A stretch of DNA of 42,475 bases from an uncultured Clostridia bacterium. Its GTDB lineage: Bacteria > Bacillota > Clostridia > Oscillospirales > Oscillospiraceae. Under the pieces are notes generated by a model that ran no database searches, was not told the origin of the DNA, and saw nothing but the letters and a program-made list of their open reading frames with translations. Position 1 is the stretch's first letter; each line of letters begins with the position of its first letter. Shown here one piece after another: positions 22,893 to 32,348 of the stretch. The DNA lies in the NCBI GenBank assembly GCA_947367115.1, contig CANBCW010000010.1, positions 1-42,475 on the forward strand, written 5' to 3'. A program made the position numbers and the translations under genes.

Positions 22893-24521
22893 GTGAAAAG
22901 GAATAGTATAGTCAATCTCTTATTTACAAGCATTGGCCGCCGGGTGGAGCTGGTACAAGCATTTCGAAGCGCTGCAAAACGTTTGGGAATTAAGCTGACA
23001 ATCATAGGGGCGGATATTTCTGATACCGCTCCGGCATTGGCCTATTGCGACGAAACCGTGATCGTACCCAGAATCTCTTCGCCGGAGTATATACCTGCGC
23101 TTGTGAGCATATGCCGGGAGAAGAAGATTCGCGCGCTGGTTCCTACCATTGACACGGATCTGTTGCTCCTTGCGAAAGAAAAGCAGCAATTCGCGGATAT
23201 TGGCACAACGGTTTTTGTCAGCGCTGCGGATAAGATCGCAATCTGCCGGGATAAGCGAGTGACATCGGAGTATTTTGCTTCCATTGGCCTTCATGCACCG
23301 GTTGCTGTATCAGATATTTCCGAATACAGTGGTGGCTTTCCGGCGTTTATCAAGCCGATTGATGGCAGCTCCAGTATTGGAGCAAACCGGGCAGATACTT
23401 ACGAAGACCTGCAGATGTACGCAAAGCAGTTAGACACCTATGTTATCCAACCCTTTGCGTCCGGCACAGAGTATACCGTGGATATCTTTTGCGATATCCA
23501 TGGTGAGCCGATCTATATTACCCCTCGGGTGCGGTTAGCGGTCAGAGGCGGTGAAGTCTTAAAAACACAGATTCATCACGAAGACAGCATCATCTCTGAA
23601 ATGCACACACTCATTCGAAATTTTAAGCCTTGCGGACCAATTACGGTACAGTTGATACGGAATGAAGCGCGCGGCGTGAATCAATATATCGAAATCAATC
23701 CGCGTTTTGGTGGAGGCGCGCCCCTGTCGATGAAGGCAGGAGCAGATGCGGCAGAGGCGATGCTCCGACTGCTTTCAGGAGAAGTCCTGAGCTATTGTCC
23801 GAACGCAGCTGCAGAAGATGCAGTGTACAGCCGTTTCGATCAGAGTGTATGTCTGAGTGTCGGAAAACGGAGACCTGTTCGAGCCGTGATTTTTGATTTG
23901 GATGATACGTTATATTCCGAGAAAGAGTATGTTAGAAGCGGTTATCGGAAAGTAGCAAAGTTGCTTCCTCAAATTGAGAATGCTGAGGAAAAACTGTGGA
24001 GCGCATTTGAGCAGGGAAAGCCTGCTATTGATGCCGTTTTGCAGGAAGCCGGATTATGGGATGAGGAATTGAAAGCGAGATGCCTGGAGGTATATCGCCA
24101 GCAGAAACCGGATATCCACTTATATAATGGCGTCAAACAGATGCTGACGCACTTGCGTGAATGCGGTGTGAAGACCGGTATTATTACAGATGGCCGGCCT
24201 GAAGGGCAGCAAAAAAAACTGGAGGCGTTGGGGCTGTATGACTTGGTAGATAGTATCCTGATAACGGACGAGTTAGGGGGAATACAATTCAGAAAACCTT
24301 GTGATATTCCCTTCCGCATTATGCAGACTCGCTTCAACGTGCCTTATGAATCGATGGTGTATGTGGGTGATAATCCAGCAAAGGACTTCCATGCGCCGAG
24401 AACATTGGGGATGCAGTGGATATATTTTGAGAATCAAGATGGACTGTACAGCTGTGCGACAGGGGCTGAATGTAAAAAAGTAACATCTATTTGCACGGCT
24501 CTGAAAATGATAGAAGATTAG
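22893..24521 (+). CDS. ATP-grasp / HAD hydrolase fusion protein
   Basis: This roughly 542-residue protein joins two enzymes. The first about 310 residues are an ATP-grasp ligase of the carbamoyl-phosphate-synthase-like / PylC-like kind: LLFTSIGRRVELVQAF at the N-terminus, PAFIKPIDGSSSIGAN as the ATP-binding part and YIEINPRFGGGAPL as the metal/ATP motif. From about residue 328 a HAD superfamily domain follows: VIFDLDDTLYSE (motif I), GIITDGR (motif II) and VYVGDNPAKDF (motif IV). GTG at 22893 is favoured over TTG at 22887, which overlaps the previous stop; AAAGGGG lies upstream. ATP-grasp enzymes in glycan loci may attach an amino acid or other acid to a sugar; the product is unknown. Less GC-rich than the two genes before it. 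Confidence 0.85.
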   Translation: MKRNSIVNLLFTSIGRRVELVQAFRSAAKRLGIKLTIIGADISDTAPALAYCDETVIVPRISSPEYIPALVSICREKKIRALVPTIDTDLLLLAKEKQQFADIGTTVFVSAADKIAICRDKRVTSEYFASIGLHAPVAVSDISEYSGGFPAFIKPIDGSSSIGANRADTYEDLQMYAKQLDTYVIQPFASGTEYTVDIFCDIHGEPIYITPRVRLAVRGGEVLKTQIHHEDSIISEMHTLIRNFKPCGPITVQLIRNEARGVNQYIEINPRFGGGAPLSMKAGADAAEAMLRLLSGEVLSYCPNAAAEDAVYSRFDQSVCLSVGKRRPVRAVIFDLDDTLYSEKEYVRSGYRKVAKLLPQIENAEEKLWSAFEQGKPAIDAVLQEAGLWDEELKARCLEVYRQQKPDIHLYNGVKQMLTHLRECGVKTGIITDGRPEGQQKKLEALGLYDLVDSILITDELGGIQFRKPCDIPFRIMQTRFNVPYESMVYVGDNPAKDFHAPRTLGMQWIYFENQDGLYSCATGAECKKVTSICTALKMIED

Positions 24522-24618
24522 TAGCAGAGATAAAAAGCTGAAGGGCATTGCTCGTATAAAAATTACGAAAAATCGTTTTGAAGACGATAAAGAATCTTTA
24601 CTAACGGATGGCATTTGT

Positions 24619-25758
24619 ATGACAAAATTAATACCGGTCGTTGTCATTAGTATGATTCTGGCCGTTATTTCGCACAAAAGATCAGATTACAGCTTCTCAC
24701 GGGAACGGTATCGAACAAAAGAGAGCTGTTGTTATGTGGTAATGGCGATTTTTATGATTCTGTTTGCAGGTTTGCGGACACGCTATAATGACACGATGAC
24801 CTATGTTGGTGGCTATGAGGGAATGGATGTTGCTGGGGAAATTGTAGATACCATAACAGACTGGTCTTTGGGTTCCAATCCTGGTTTCAATCTAGTCAAC
24901 GCCGTCATGAAACTTTTGGGAGTATCAACTCAAAGTTTTCTGTTAATTTATGCTGCTGTGACCAATGGTATCTATCTGTGGTTTTTGCGGAAGTATACCA
25001 ATAATATTTGGCTGACACTGTTTCTTTTTATTGTGACAGGATGCTTTACCTTTACACTGGCAGCGATCAAGCAGTGCGTAGCGGTGGCATTTTGTCTTCT
25101 GGGAATAGATCAACTGCTGGATAAGCGGACGGATAATCCATATTTTTACTTTGTCCTGTGGATCGTGATTGCAAGTCTGTTCCATCCTTACGCACTGATG
25201 TTCCTGCTGATGCCGTATTTGATGTTTCGCCCATGGAGCAAAGAGACGTATCAGACGCTGGTTGTATTTGGTATTATCGGACTGTTGCTGCAGTTCCTTT
25301 TTGGAACGATCGTGGATGTAACCACGATAATGGGCGAAGAATACAGCGTGGAATCGTTCAGCGGTGAAGGAGTCAATCCGTTCCGTCTGGCAGTCTGTGC
25401 GGTTCCAATGCTGTTGTCCTTTGTGGCTCGAAAGCATATCGCACAAATGGACGAAAAGCGAGAACGGATGTATTTTCTGTTTACCAATTTATCTATTCTT
25501 AATGCAGAGATTATGTTTGTTGCCCTGTTTGGTACGGCGAATTACTTTGCGCGACTGGCTAATTACTTCCTGATTTTTCAGGCGCTGTCTATTCCGTGGC
25601 TTTTCCAGTTTTTTGAAAAGAGAAGCAGAAAGCTGCTGACGGTCACAGCGGTGATTTGCTATTGCTTTTATTTTATATATGAAAACGCGATCAATAAACT
25701 CTTTGATGCGGATTATGCCAGCGTATCATTGCTGGAGTATCTTCGCTCATTGCTCTAG
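24619..25758 (+). CDS. EpsG-family polysaccharide polymerase, copy 1
   Basis: The 379-residue integral membrane protein has about ten hydrophobic segments and the EpsG-family motif GLRTRYNDTMTYVGGY after the second helix, plus FTLAAIKQCVAVAF and SLFHPYALMFLLMPY. EpsG proteins are Wzy-like and are thought to polymerise lipid-linked repeat units outside the membrane. It is followed 37 bases later by a clear paralogue, with which it shares long runs such as NGIYLWFLRKYTNNIW and FSGEGVNPFRLAVCAVP. A 97-base gap precedes it; a GGATGG before ATG at 24619 is a weak ribosome binding site. AT-rich compared with the first genes of the locus. Confidence 0.87.
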   Translation: MTKLIPVVVISMILAVISHKRSDYSFSRERYRTKESCCYVVMAIFMILFAGLRTRYNDTMTYVGGYEGMDVAGEIVDTITDWSLGSNPGFNLVNAVMKLLGVSTQSFLLIYAAVTNGIYLWFLRKYTNNIWLTLFLFIVTGCFTFTLAAIKQCVAVAFCLLGIDQLLDKRTDNPYFYFVLWIVIASLFHPYALMFLLMPYLMFRPWSKETYQTLVVFGIIGLLLQFLFGTIVDVTTIMGEEYSVESFSGEGVNPFRLAVCAVPMLLSFVARKHIAQMDEKRERMYFLFTNLSILNAEIMFVALFGTANYFARLANYFLIFQALSIPWLFQFFEKRSRKLLTVTAVICYCFYFIYENAINKLFDADYASVSLLEYLRSLL

Positions 25759-25795
25759 CGAAATGAGTTATTCTAAAAAATGGATGGGATCATGA

Positions 25796-26932
25796 ATGGC
25801 TAATATGACAGAATTAATACCGGTAGTCATTGTCAGCATGATTCTGGCCGTTATTTCACATTGCAAGTCAGTTTATGACAACACTCTGGAGCGATATCAG
25901 AATAAGGATGTGCTCTTTTTTGCTATAATGTCGGTCATAATGATCCTGTTTGTTGGTTTGCGTACCCGCTACAATGATACACGTACGTATGTTGGCGGTT
26001 ATGAGGGAATGATGATAACAGGTAACGTAGCAGATGCAGTGACAGATTGGTCTATTGGATCCAACCCGGGGTTTGTCTATATTATCGGACTTATGAAAAG
26101 TCTTGGGTGGTCCGCACAAAGTTTTCTGATGTTCTTTTCGGTGATAACGAATGGTATTTACCTCTGGTTCCTTCGGAAATATACCAATAATATATGGATG
26201 TCGGTATTTCTCTTTATTGTAATGGGGTGCTTTACATTTACACTAGCAGCGATTAAGCAGTGCGCAGCAGTTGCGTTGTGTTTGCTGGCGGTGGATCAGA
26301 TACTAAAAAAACACTATATACGATTTGTGTTTTGGGTGCTTCTGGCGATGCTGATACATCCGTATTCGCTGATGTATCTGGTTGTTCCGCTGATGATGTT
26401 TCGGCCGTGGAGCGGATGGACATATCTGTCACTGGTGGTATTTGGTTTGGCGGGTGTATTGATGGAGACATTACTTGGGTCTATTATTGATATTACCACT
26501 ATGTTCGGTGAAGGCTATAATATTGAGGAGTTTAGCGGCGAAGGTGTTAACCCATTCCGGCTGGCGGTTTGTGCGGTTCCATTGATCCTTTCCTTCATGG
26601 CTCGACATCATATAGCGCGGATGGACAAGAAGCAGGAAAAAACTTACTACTTGTTTACAAATCTTTCAATTCTAAATGCGGAAATTATGTTTATTGCGCT
26701 GTTTGGCACAGCAAACTATTTTGCACGACTGGCCAACTATTTTCTGATTTTTCAGGCATTGTCGATCCCTTGGTTGTTCCAGTTTTTTGAAAAGAAAAGC
26801 AGACATTTGTTAGTTTGTATTGCAGTAGTTTGTTATTGTGGTTACTTTATCTTTGCAAACGCAATAACAATGAGTTTCAATGCAGATTATGATAGCATCT
26901 CAGTGGTGGAATACGTATTATCATTGTTTTGA
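25796..26932 (+). CDS. EpsG-family polysaccharide polymerase, copy 2
   Basis: The 378-residue membrane protein is a tandem paralogue of the preceding gene, similar from end to end by eye, with GLRTRYNDTRTYVGGYEGM, FTLAAIKQCAAVALCLL, LIHPYSLMYL and an identical SIPWLFQFFEK near the C-terminus. Differences are concentrated in the N-terminal loop (SVYDNTLERYQN), the middle helices and the last loop. ATG at 25796 (MANMTEL) has GGATGG nearby; an ATG four bases earlier is in another frame. Two polymerases in one locus could make different linkages, or one may be redundant; both frames are intact. Confidence 0.87.
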   Translation: MANMTELIPVVIVSMILAVISHCKSVYDNTLERYQNKDVLFFAIMSVIMILFVGLRTRYNDTRTYVGGYEGMMITGNVADAVTDWSIGSNPGFVYIIGLMKSLGWSAQSFLMFFSVITNGIYLWFLRKYTNNIWMSVFLFIVMGCFTFTLAAIKQCAAVALCLLAVDQILKKHYIRFVFWVLLAMLIHPYSLMYLVVPLMMFRPWSGWTYLSLVVFGLAGVLMETLLGSIIDITTMFGEGYNIEEFSGEGVNPFRLAVCAVPLILSFMARHHIARMDKKQEKTYYLFTNLSILNAEIMFIALFGTANYFARLANYFLIFQALSIPWLFQFFEKKSRHLLVCIAVVCYCGYFIFANAITMSFNADYDSISVVEYVLSLF

Positions 26933-26988
26933 GGAACGAGCAAAGAATTAAAAAACAAACTGAGAGGATGAGAAAAGGAGCTTTTTAA

Positions 26989-28149
26989 ATGACACATTCT
27001 GGAAAACGGACTGCGCTGATGATTGCTTCTGTCGGTACTATGATCGATTCTTTCAATCGAGACAATATTCGCTTGCTTTCTGGATTAGGCTATGAAGTGC
27101 ACGTTGCGGCGAATTTTGTGGAAGGAAATCCTTCTATATCGAGAATGGAGAAATTTCGACAAGAGTTGGAACAGCAAGGGGTGAACTCATTTCATATCCC
27201 AATGCCGAGGAATCCGTATAAATTTGGAAGAATTATTACCTCATATAAAATGGTAAAAAAACTAGTGGAAGAGCATCAATACGATATTGTACACTGTCAT
27301 TCACCTGTGGGGGGTGTGGTTGCAAGACTGGCGTGCCGTAAAGCAAGAAAAAATGGGACGAAGGTTCTTTATACAGCTCACGGTTTCCATTTTTTTAAAG
27401 GTGCTTCGAAAACTGCTTGGCTGGTTTATTATCCAATTGAGAAAATGTGTTCTTACTTTACGGATGTACTGATCACAATCAATCAGGAGGATCATCAACG
27501 TGCTGCTGGACTGCATGCGAAACGAAACGTGTACATTCCGGGTGTGGGAGTAAACACAGAAGAATTCCGAAAAATAGAAATTAACACTGCGAAGAAACGT
27601 GCCCAATTGGGAATTGCGGAGGGGGATTTCCTGTTTATCAGCGTTGGCGAATTGTCGCACAGAAAGAACCATGAAACAGCAATTCGCGCTCTGGCAAAAA
27701 TCGAGGACTCCACGTGTAAGTACTTGATTGCGGGGACTGGCCCACTGGACAGCCAGTTGAAACAGCTAGTAGATAAATTGGGTTTAAAAGAGCGGGTCAT
27801 CTTCGCAGGGTATAGAAGTGATATTAAAGAGTTATTGCATGCCTCCAACGCATTTGTATTCCCATCTATTCAGGAAGGACTTCCAGTGGCGCTAATGGAA
27901 GCGATGGCTGTAGGGCTTCCTGTTGTCTGTAGCCGCATCCGGGGTAATGTAGATTTGGTTGAAGATGGGCAAGGAGGATATCTCTATACTCCCATGGATG
28001 TGGATGGATTTGCTGAGGGAATGAAAAAACTTGTCCACAATGAACTCTCTTCAATGGGCATGGTAAATATGGAATTAATGGAAAAGTTTGATATACGTAC
28101 TGTGAATACGGAAATGGAGAAAATATACCGCAGTGTGGCCACAAATTAA
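26989..28149 (+). CDS. Glycosyltransferase family 4 (EpsD/PglA-like)
   Basis: The 386-residue GT-B enzyme has an N-terminal acceptor domain (HCHSPVGGVVARLACRKAR and YTAHGFHFFKGA) and a C-terminal donor domain with SVGELSHRKNHETAIRALA and the E-x7-E motif in EGLPVALMEAMAVGLP. It resembles EpsD/EpsF and PglA-type transferases that add the second sugar to the undecaprenyl-linked primer (from memory). Donor and acceptor cannot be read from the sequence. The start follows GAAAAGGAGCT. It lies 56 bases after the second polymerase gene. AT-rich. Confidence 0.88.
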   Translation: MTHSGKRTALMIASVGTMIDSFNRDNIRLLSGLGYEVHVAANFVEGNPSISRMEKFRQELEQQGVNSFHIPMPRNPYKFGRIITSYKMVKKLVEEHQYDIVHCHSPVGGVVARLACRKARKNGTKVLYTAHGFHFFKGASKTAWLVYYPIEKMCSYFTDVLITINQEDHQRAAGLHAKRNVYIPGVGVNTEEFRKIEINTAKKRAQLGIAEGDFLFISVGELSHRKNHETAIRALAKIEDSTCKYLIAGTGPLDSQLKQLVDKLGLKERVIFAGYRSDIKELLHASNAFVFPSIQEGLPVALMEAMAVGLPVVCSRIRGNVDLVEDGQGGYLYTPMDVDGFAEGMKKLVHNELSSMGMVNMELMEKFDIRTVNTEMEKIYRSVATN

Positions 28150-28171
28150 TTAACATAATTCAGGAGCAGAT

Positions 28172-29230
28172 ATGGAAAAAGAGCAAATGCCGCTGGTTAG
28201 TATTGTTGTGCCCGTATATCATGTGGGTGCCTATATCCGTCAATGTGTAGACAGTATTTTGGGACAGACATATCAGAATATACAGTTAATTCTCGTGGAT
28301 GACGGCGGAGACGATGAATGTCCGGATATCTGCAATCAATATGCACTTCAGGATGCGCGGGTTCGTGTTATTCATCAGGAAAATAAGGGGCTGTCTGGGG
28401 CTAGAAATTCAGGTATGGAGGCTGTTACGGGCAGCTATGTTATGTTTGTAGACTCAGATGACTGGATAGACCTAGAAACGATCGATACGGCTTTGCGTTT
28501 TTCAGAGGAAAATGATCTGGATGTGGTATTATGGTCCTATGCCAGTGAATACCATGATAAGACGATTCTTCGTCCTCTGTTTGGGGAAGAGCCAGTCATA
28601 TGGGAGGACGGCCGAACAATCCATCGACGGATTGTAGGGTTAATAGGAAGCGAGTTATCTGAGCCGCATAAGGCAGACGCGTGTGTAACGGCATGGGGTA
28701 AGCTGTATAGGCGTGGCGTTGTGGAGAATGTCCGTTTTGTAGATACGAAGCGTATCGGCACGGAAGATGCGCTATTTAATATTTATGCTTTAAAAAATGG
28801 ACATCGAGTAGGTTATTTGCCGGAAACATTTTCTCATTATCGCAAAACCAATGAGACATCGCTGACCAGCGGGTTTAAAGCAGAGCTTGCATATAGATGG
28901 GAAACACTGTATCAAATGATAGAGGATTATCTCAATGATATTTCTGCGGAACCTGAGTTTTATTCAGCACTGAATAATAGGGTGTGTCTGAGTATGATCG
29001 GTATAGGTCTGAATGAGTTGAGCAATCCGGCTGGCTTCTTTACAAAATCCAAAAATCTTCGTAATGTTTTGCGGTTACCTCGATGGGAAACTGCTTATCG
29101 AGATCTTTGTATGAAGTATTTTCCGTTAAAATGGAAGGCTTTTTTTTATCTGTGTAAGCATAAGCAAACAGAATTACTACTGCTTATGCTTTATGCAATC
29201 AATGGACTCAGAAGCATACTGGCAAGTTAA
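28172..29230 (+). CDS. Glycosyltransferase family 2
   Basis: The 352-residue GT-A enzyme has the family start VSIVVPVYHVGAYIRQCVDS, LILVDDGGDDECPDIC, the GARNSGME segment and the metal-binding DSDD in MFVDSDDWIDLE. An ED pair (RIGTEDALFNIYAL) marks the likely catalytic-base region. It would add one sugar to the lipid-linked repeat unit at the cytosolic membrane face. The C-terminal 100 residues include hydrophobic and basic stretches probably used for membrane association. AGGAG precedes the start. Sugar specificity unknown. Confidence 0.9.
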   Translation: MEKEQMPLVSIVVPVYHVGAYIRQCVDSILGQTYQNIQLILVDDGGDDECPDICNQYALQDARVRVIHQENKGLSGARNSGMEAVTGSYVMFVDSDDWIDLETIDTALRFSEENDLDVVLWSYASEYHDKTILRPLFGEEPVIWEDGRTIHRRIVGLIGSELSEPHKADACVTAWGKLYRRGVVENVRFVDTKRIGTEDALFNIYALKNGHRVGYLPETFSHYRKTNETSLTSGFKAELAYRWETLYQMIEDYLNDISAEPEFYSALNNRVCLSMIGIGLNELSNPAGFFTKSKNLRNVLRLPRWETAYRDLCMKYFPLKWKAFFYLCKHKQTELLLLMLYAINGLRSILAS

Positions 29231-29247
29231 CAAGGAGCGTATTCAAG

Positions 29248-30342
29248 ATGAAGAAGTTGTTTATCATGAGCCATGGATTATCTGGTAACGGTATCGATTC
29301 CTTTGTAACGAATATTGTCAAAGGTTTCGACAAAAACAAGTACGATGTTTCAGTGATTCTTGCGCTGGATGAAGCGGCATCTCAACTGCGTGAAGCAGAA
29401 GTGTTGGAAACTGGCGCGAAAGTATACCGAACTTGCGATCTCGGCAGTACCAAACGAATACTAATCCATACCAGAAAGTTATATCGTATCTTAAAAGAAA
29501 ATAAACCGGATATTTTCCATGCAAACATGGATCTTCTGAATGGACTAAATATGTTGGCGGCGTGGTGTGCAGGTGTTCCGGTTCGGGTATGCCATTCTCA
29601 TGTTTCAGCTAGCCAGTATGAACTAAAAAAAGGAAGACATATAGCTGTCGGAGTCTATCGTTTTATTATGAGGTGGCTCTGCAAGGTTTTTTCGAATCGG
29701 CGGTGTGGTTGCTCTGCTGCTGCGATGGACTATTTATTTGGACCCAATTGGATGAAAATGAGAAATGCGTGTATAGTCAATAACGGAGTTGATACGCATA
29801 AGTTTTCTGCATGCCACAAGAGTTTCCGTTCGTGTAAGCATAAAATTGTAACTGTTGGTAGGCTCGCGGAATCCAAAAATCCGTTTTTTGCGCTTGATGT
29901 TATTGAGCAATTGTTCCAGATGCGTACGGATTTTGAATATATTTGGGTTGGCAGTGGAGAGCTCGATAAAGATATCCAAAGTGCCATTATTGAAAAAGGA
30001 CTGCAAGATTGTATCCACTTACTTGGTGCCAGAAGTGATGTGGAGAAAATTCTTCCGCAATGTGATATCTTTTTCTTACCTTCTCTATTTGAAGGGTTTG
30101 GAATCGTATTTATCGAGGCTCAGGCAGCAGGTCTACCATGCTTGACTTCCGATAAAGTTCCGCGGACTGCTGATTGTGGTGGATGTGTTTTCCTTTCCCT
30201 GGATGAGCCAGCTTCTGACTGGGCACAGGCACTGTGTGACATGCTGGACGGAAAGTTTAGCTACGCCATAGACCCGAAGAGACTTGAGAAATATGATACC
30301 AGTTATACGATTAGACAACTGGATGCGCTATATGAGGAATAA
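29248..30342 (+). CDS. Glycosyltransferase family 4 (EpsF-like)
   Basis: The 364-residue GT-B enzyme starts MKKLFIMSHGLSGNGIDSF, with DIFHANMDLLNGL and VRVCHSHVSAS in the acceptor half. TVGRLAESKNPFFALDVI and the E-x7-E motif EGFGIVFIEAQAAGLP are in the donor half. This pattern, including the N-terminal glycine-rich loop and the HSH segment, resembles EpsF-like enzymes that use UDP-sugars. AAGGAG precedes the start, 17 bases after the previous gene. AT-rich. Confidence 0.88.
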   Translation: MKKLFIMSHGLSGNGIDSFVTNIVKGFDKNKYDVSVILALDEAASQLREAEVLETGAKVYRTCDLGSTKRILIHTRKLYRILKENKPDIFHANMDLLNGLNMLAAWCAGVPVRVCHSHVSASQYELKKGRHIAVGVYRFIMRWLCKVFSNRRCGCSAAAMDYLFGPNWMKMRNACIVNNGVDTHKFSACHKSFRSCKHKIVTVGRLAESKNPFFALDVIEQLFQMRTDFEYIWVGSGELDKDIQSAIIEKGLQDCIHLLGARSDVEKILPQCDIFFLPSLFEGFGIVFIEAQAAGLPCLTSDKVPRTADCGGCVFLSLDEPASDWAQALCDMLDGKFSYAIDPKRLEKYDTSYTIRQLDALYEE

Positions 30343-30345
30343 TCA

Positions 30346-31170
30346 ATGAACCCTAAGATATCCGTAATTATGGGGATTTATAACTGCGCTGATACTTTGG
30401 ACGAGGCGTTAGACTCCCTACTCAACCAGACTTATCAGCATTTTGAAGTCATTATGTGTGATGATGGCTCAAAAGATGATACATATGCGGTGGCGGAGGG
30501 CTATGTGCGCCGATATCCGGACAAGCTTAGGCTCTTGCAAAACGAAAAGAATATGGGGCTGAATTATACCCTTAATAAGTGCTTGTATGAAGCAAAGGGG
30601 GAGTACATTGCCCGGATGGATGGCGATGATGTCTGCGACCCAACTCGTTTTCAGAAGGAAGTAGATTTTCTGGACAGTCATCCGGAATTTGCTCTGGTCA
30701 GCACAGAAATGGTAATGTTTGACGAGGAGGGCGACTGGGGCAAGACAACAGTGATCGAACGCCCTCAAGTCAATGACTTCTGCACTCATACGCCCTTTTT
30801 CTGCCACGCGGCAGTGATGATTCGTAAAGAAGTGTTTTTGGAGGTCGAGGGCTACACAGTGGATCCTAGGTTACTGCGTGTAGAGGACTGCCATCTGTGG
30901 TTTAAAATCTATGCGAAAGGGCATCGCGGCGCGAATATCCCAGAACCGCTGTACAAGATGCGGGATGACCGCAATGCTACAAACCGCCGCAGTTTTAAAG
31001 CCCGGCTCAATGGCTGCTATGTGATGTTGGTAGGGTTCAAAATGGTCAATATGCCGTGGTATCAGTATGTTTATATTTTGCGCAATGTAGTACGAGAGTT
31101 TTTTAAGTGTGTCATTCCTATTTCTATGTATGAAGCAATTCATAAACGAAAATTTCACTGGAAGAAATAA
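30346..31170 (+). CDS. Glycosyltransferase family 2 (short)
   Basis: The 274-residue GT-A enzyme begins ISVIMGIYNCADTLDEALD, with VIMCDDGSKDDTY, the acceptor-side NMGLNYTLNKCL and a metal-binding DGDD in ARMDGDDVCDPTRF. The later VEDCHLWFKI is the ED catalytic-base region. It is shorter than the other GT2 proteins here and resembles the group that includes putative rhamnosyl/galactosyl transferases; specificity is not predictable. The ribosome binding site GAGGA lies inside the end of the preceding gene, so translation is probably coupled. Confidence 0.9.
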   Translation: MNPKISVIMGIYNCADTLDEALDSLLNQTYQHFEVIMCDDGSKDDTYAVAEGYVRRYPDKLRLLQNEKNMGLNYTLNKCLYEAKGEYIARMDGDDVCDPTRFQKEVDFLDSHPEFALVSTEMVMFDEEGDWGKTTVIERPQVNDFCTHTPFFCHAAVMIRKEVFLEVEGYTVDPRLLRVEDCHLWFKIYAKGHRGANIPEPLYKMRDDRNATNRRSFKARLNGCYVMLVGFKMVNMPWYQYVYILRNVVREFFKCVIPISMYEAIHKRKFHWKK

Positions 31171-31214
31171 CGAGTACCCATATGGGTGCCATACTGAATG
31201 GGATGGTTGATTCT

Positions 31215-32324
31215 ATGAAAAAACTGTTATTTCTGATCCCAAGTTTGGGTGGCGGTGGTGCGGAACGGGTGCTGGCGAATCTGGTCAACAATCTGGATCG
31301 GGAGAAGTACGATATTACCGTTCAGACCTTGTTTGATGTTGGAATCAACCGGCAGCATCTGCAAGAGCACATTACCTATATACCCGGTTTTCCTTGGCAG
31401 GTTCCGGGCAACACAAAGCTTTTGAAGCTGCGGAGTCCGAAAGCACTCTATCAGCAGCTGATTAAAAAGCAATACGATGTGGTGATTTCTTATTTGGAAG
31501 GGCCGACCGCGCGAATTGTGGCGGGCTGTCCGTATCCTGATACCAAATTAATTTGCTGGATTCATGTAGAACAGCACACCAAGGAAATAGCATCCTACAG
31601 TTTTCGATCCTTTGAAGAAGCCCATGAATGTTATGCCTGTTATCATGAAATTGTTTGTGTGGCGGAGTCAGTCAAAAAAGATTTTGAAGCCATTTTTGAT
31701 CTGCCTAAACCTGTAAGGGTGCTGTATAACACCAACGAAACAGATCAGATTTTGGAACGTGGAGCCGAACAGGTGACAGATCTTGTGCTGTCGGATGAAG
31801 TGAACATCTTTTCTGTTGGTCGTTTACGGCATGAAAAGGGATACGATCGACTGATCCGGGCGCACCGTATTTTGCTGGATCGGGGACTCAAGCATCACAT
31901 TTATATTCTGGGCGAAGGGGACGAAAAAGAGAAGTTCCTCCAGTTGATAGCGGAAAATAAGGTAGAGGATACCTTCCATCTGCTGGGCTTCCGGGAAAAC
32001 CCATATAAGTATGTAGCAAAAGCGGATTTGTTCGTTTGTTCTTCCCGGCGGGAGGGCTTCAGCACGGCGGTTACTGAGGCACTGATTCTGGGCGTTCCTG
32101 TGGTGAGCACCCTGTGCAGTGGAGCTCGAGAACTGCTGGGGGAAAATGATGAATACGGAATTGTTACTGAAAACAGCGAGGAAGGCGTTACATGGGGGCT
32201 TCAGCGGATGCTGACGGAACCGGGAATGCTGGAACACTACCGGGAAAAAGCCAGAGAGCGAGGGCCTTTCTTCTCCAAGGAAGCCTCTGTCCGTGCGGTG
32301 GAAAAAATGCTTGACAGTTTGTAA
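31215..32324 (+). CDS. Glycosyltransferase family 4
   Basis: The 369-residue GT-B enzyme starts MKKLLFLIPSLGGGGAERVL, the glycine-rich loop of many capsule GT4 proteins. The donor domain has SVGRLRHEKGYDRLIRAH and the E-x7-E motif EGFSTAVTEALILGVP. ATGs at 31182 and 31203 are in frame, but ATG at 31215 gives the family N-terminus and follows GGGATGG. From this gene on to the epimerase gene at 35713 the sequence is more GC-rich than the five genes before it, which marks a change in origin within the locus. Confidence 0.88.
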   Translation: MKKLLFLIPSLGGGGAERVLANLVNNLDREKYDITVQTLFDVGINRQHLQEHITYIPGFPWQVPGNTKLLKLRSPKALYQQLIKKQYDVVISYLEGPTARIVAGCPYPDTKLICWIHVEQHTKEIASYSFRSFEEAHECYACYHEIVCVAESVKKDFEAIFDLPKPVRVLYNTNETDQILERGAEQVTDLVLSDEVNIFSVGRLRHEKGYDRLIRAHRILLDRGLKHHIYILGEGDEKEKFLQLIAENKVEDTFHLLGFRENPYKYVAKADLFVCSSRREGFSTAVTEALILGVPVVSTLCSGARELLGENDEYGIVTENSEEGVTWGLQRMLTEPGMLEHYREKARERGPFFSKEASVRAVEKMLDSL

Positions 32325-32348
32325 GCTTTACAGTTTTAGGAGGTTCAA

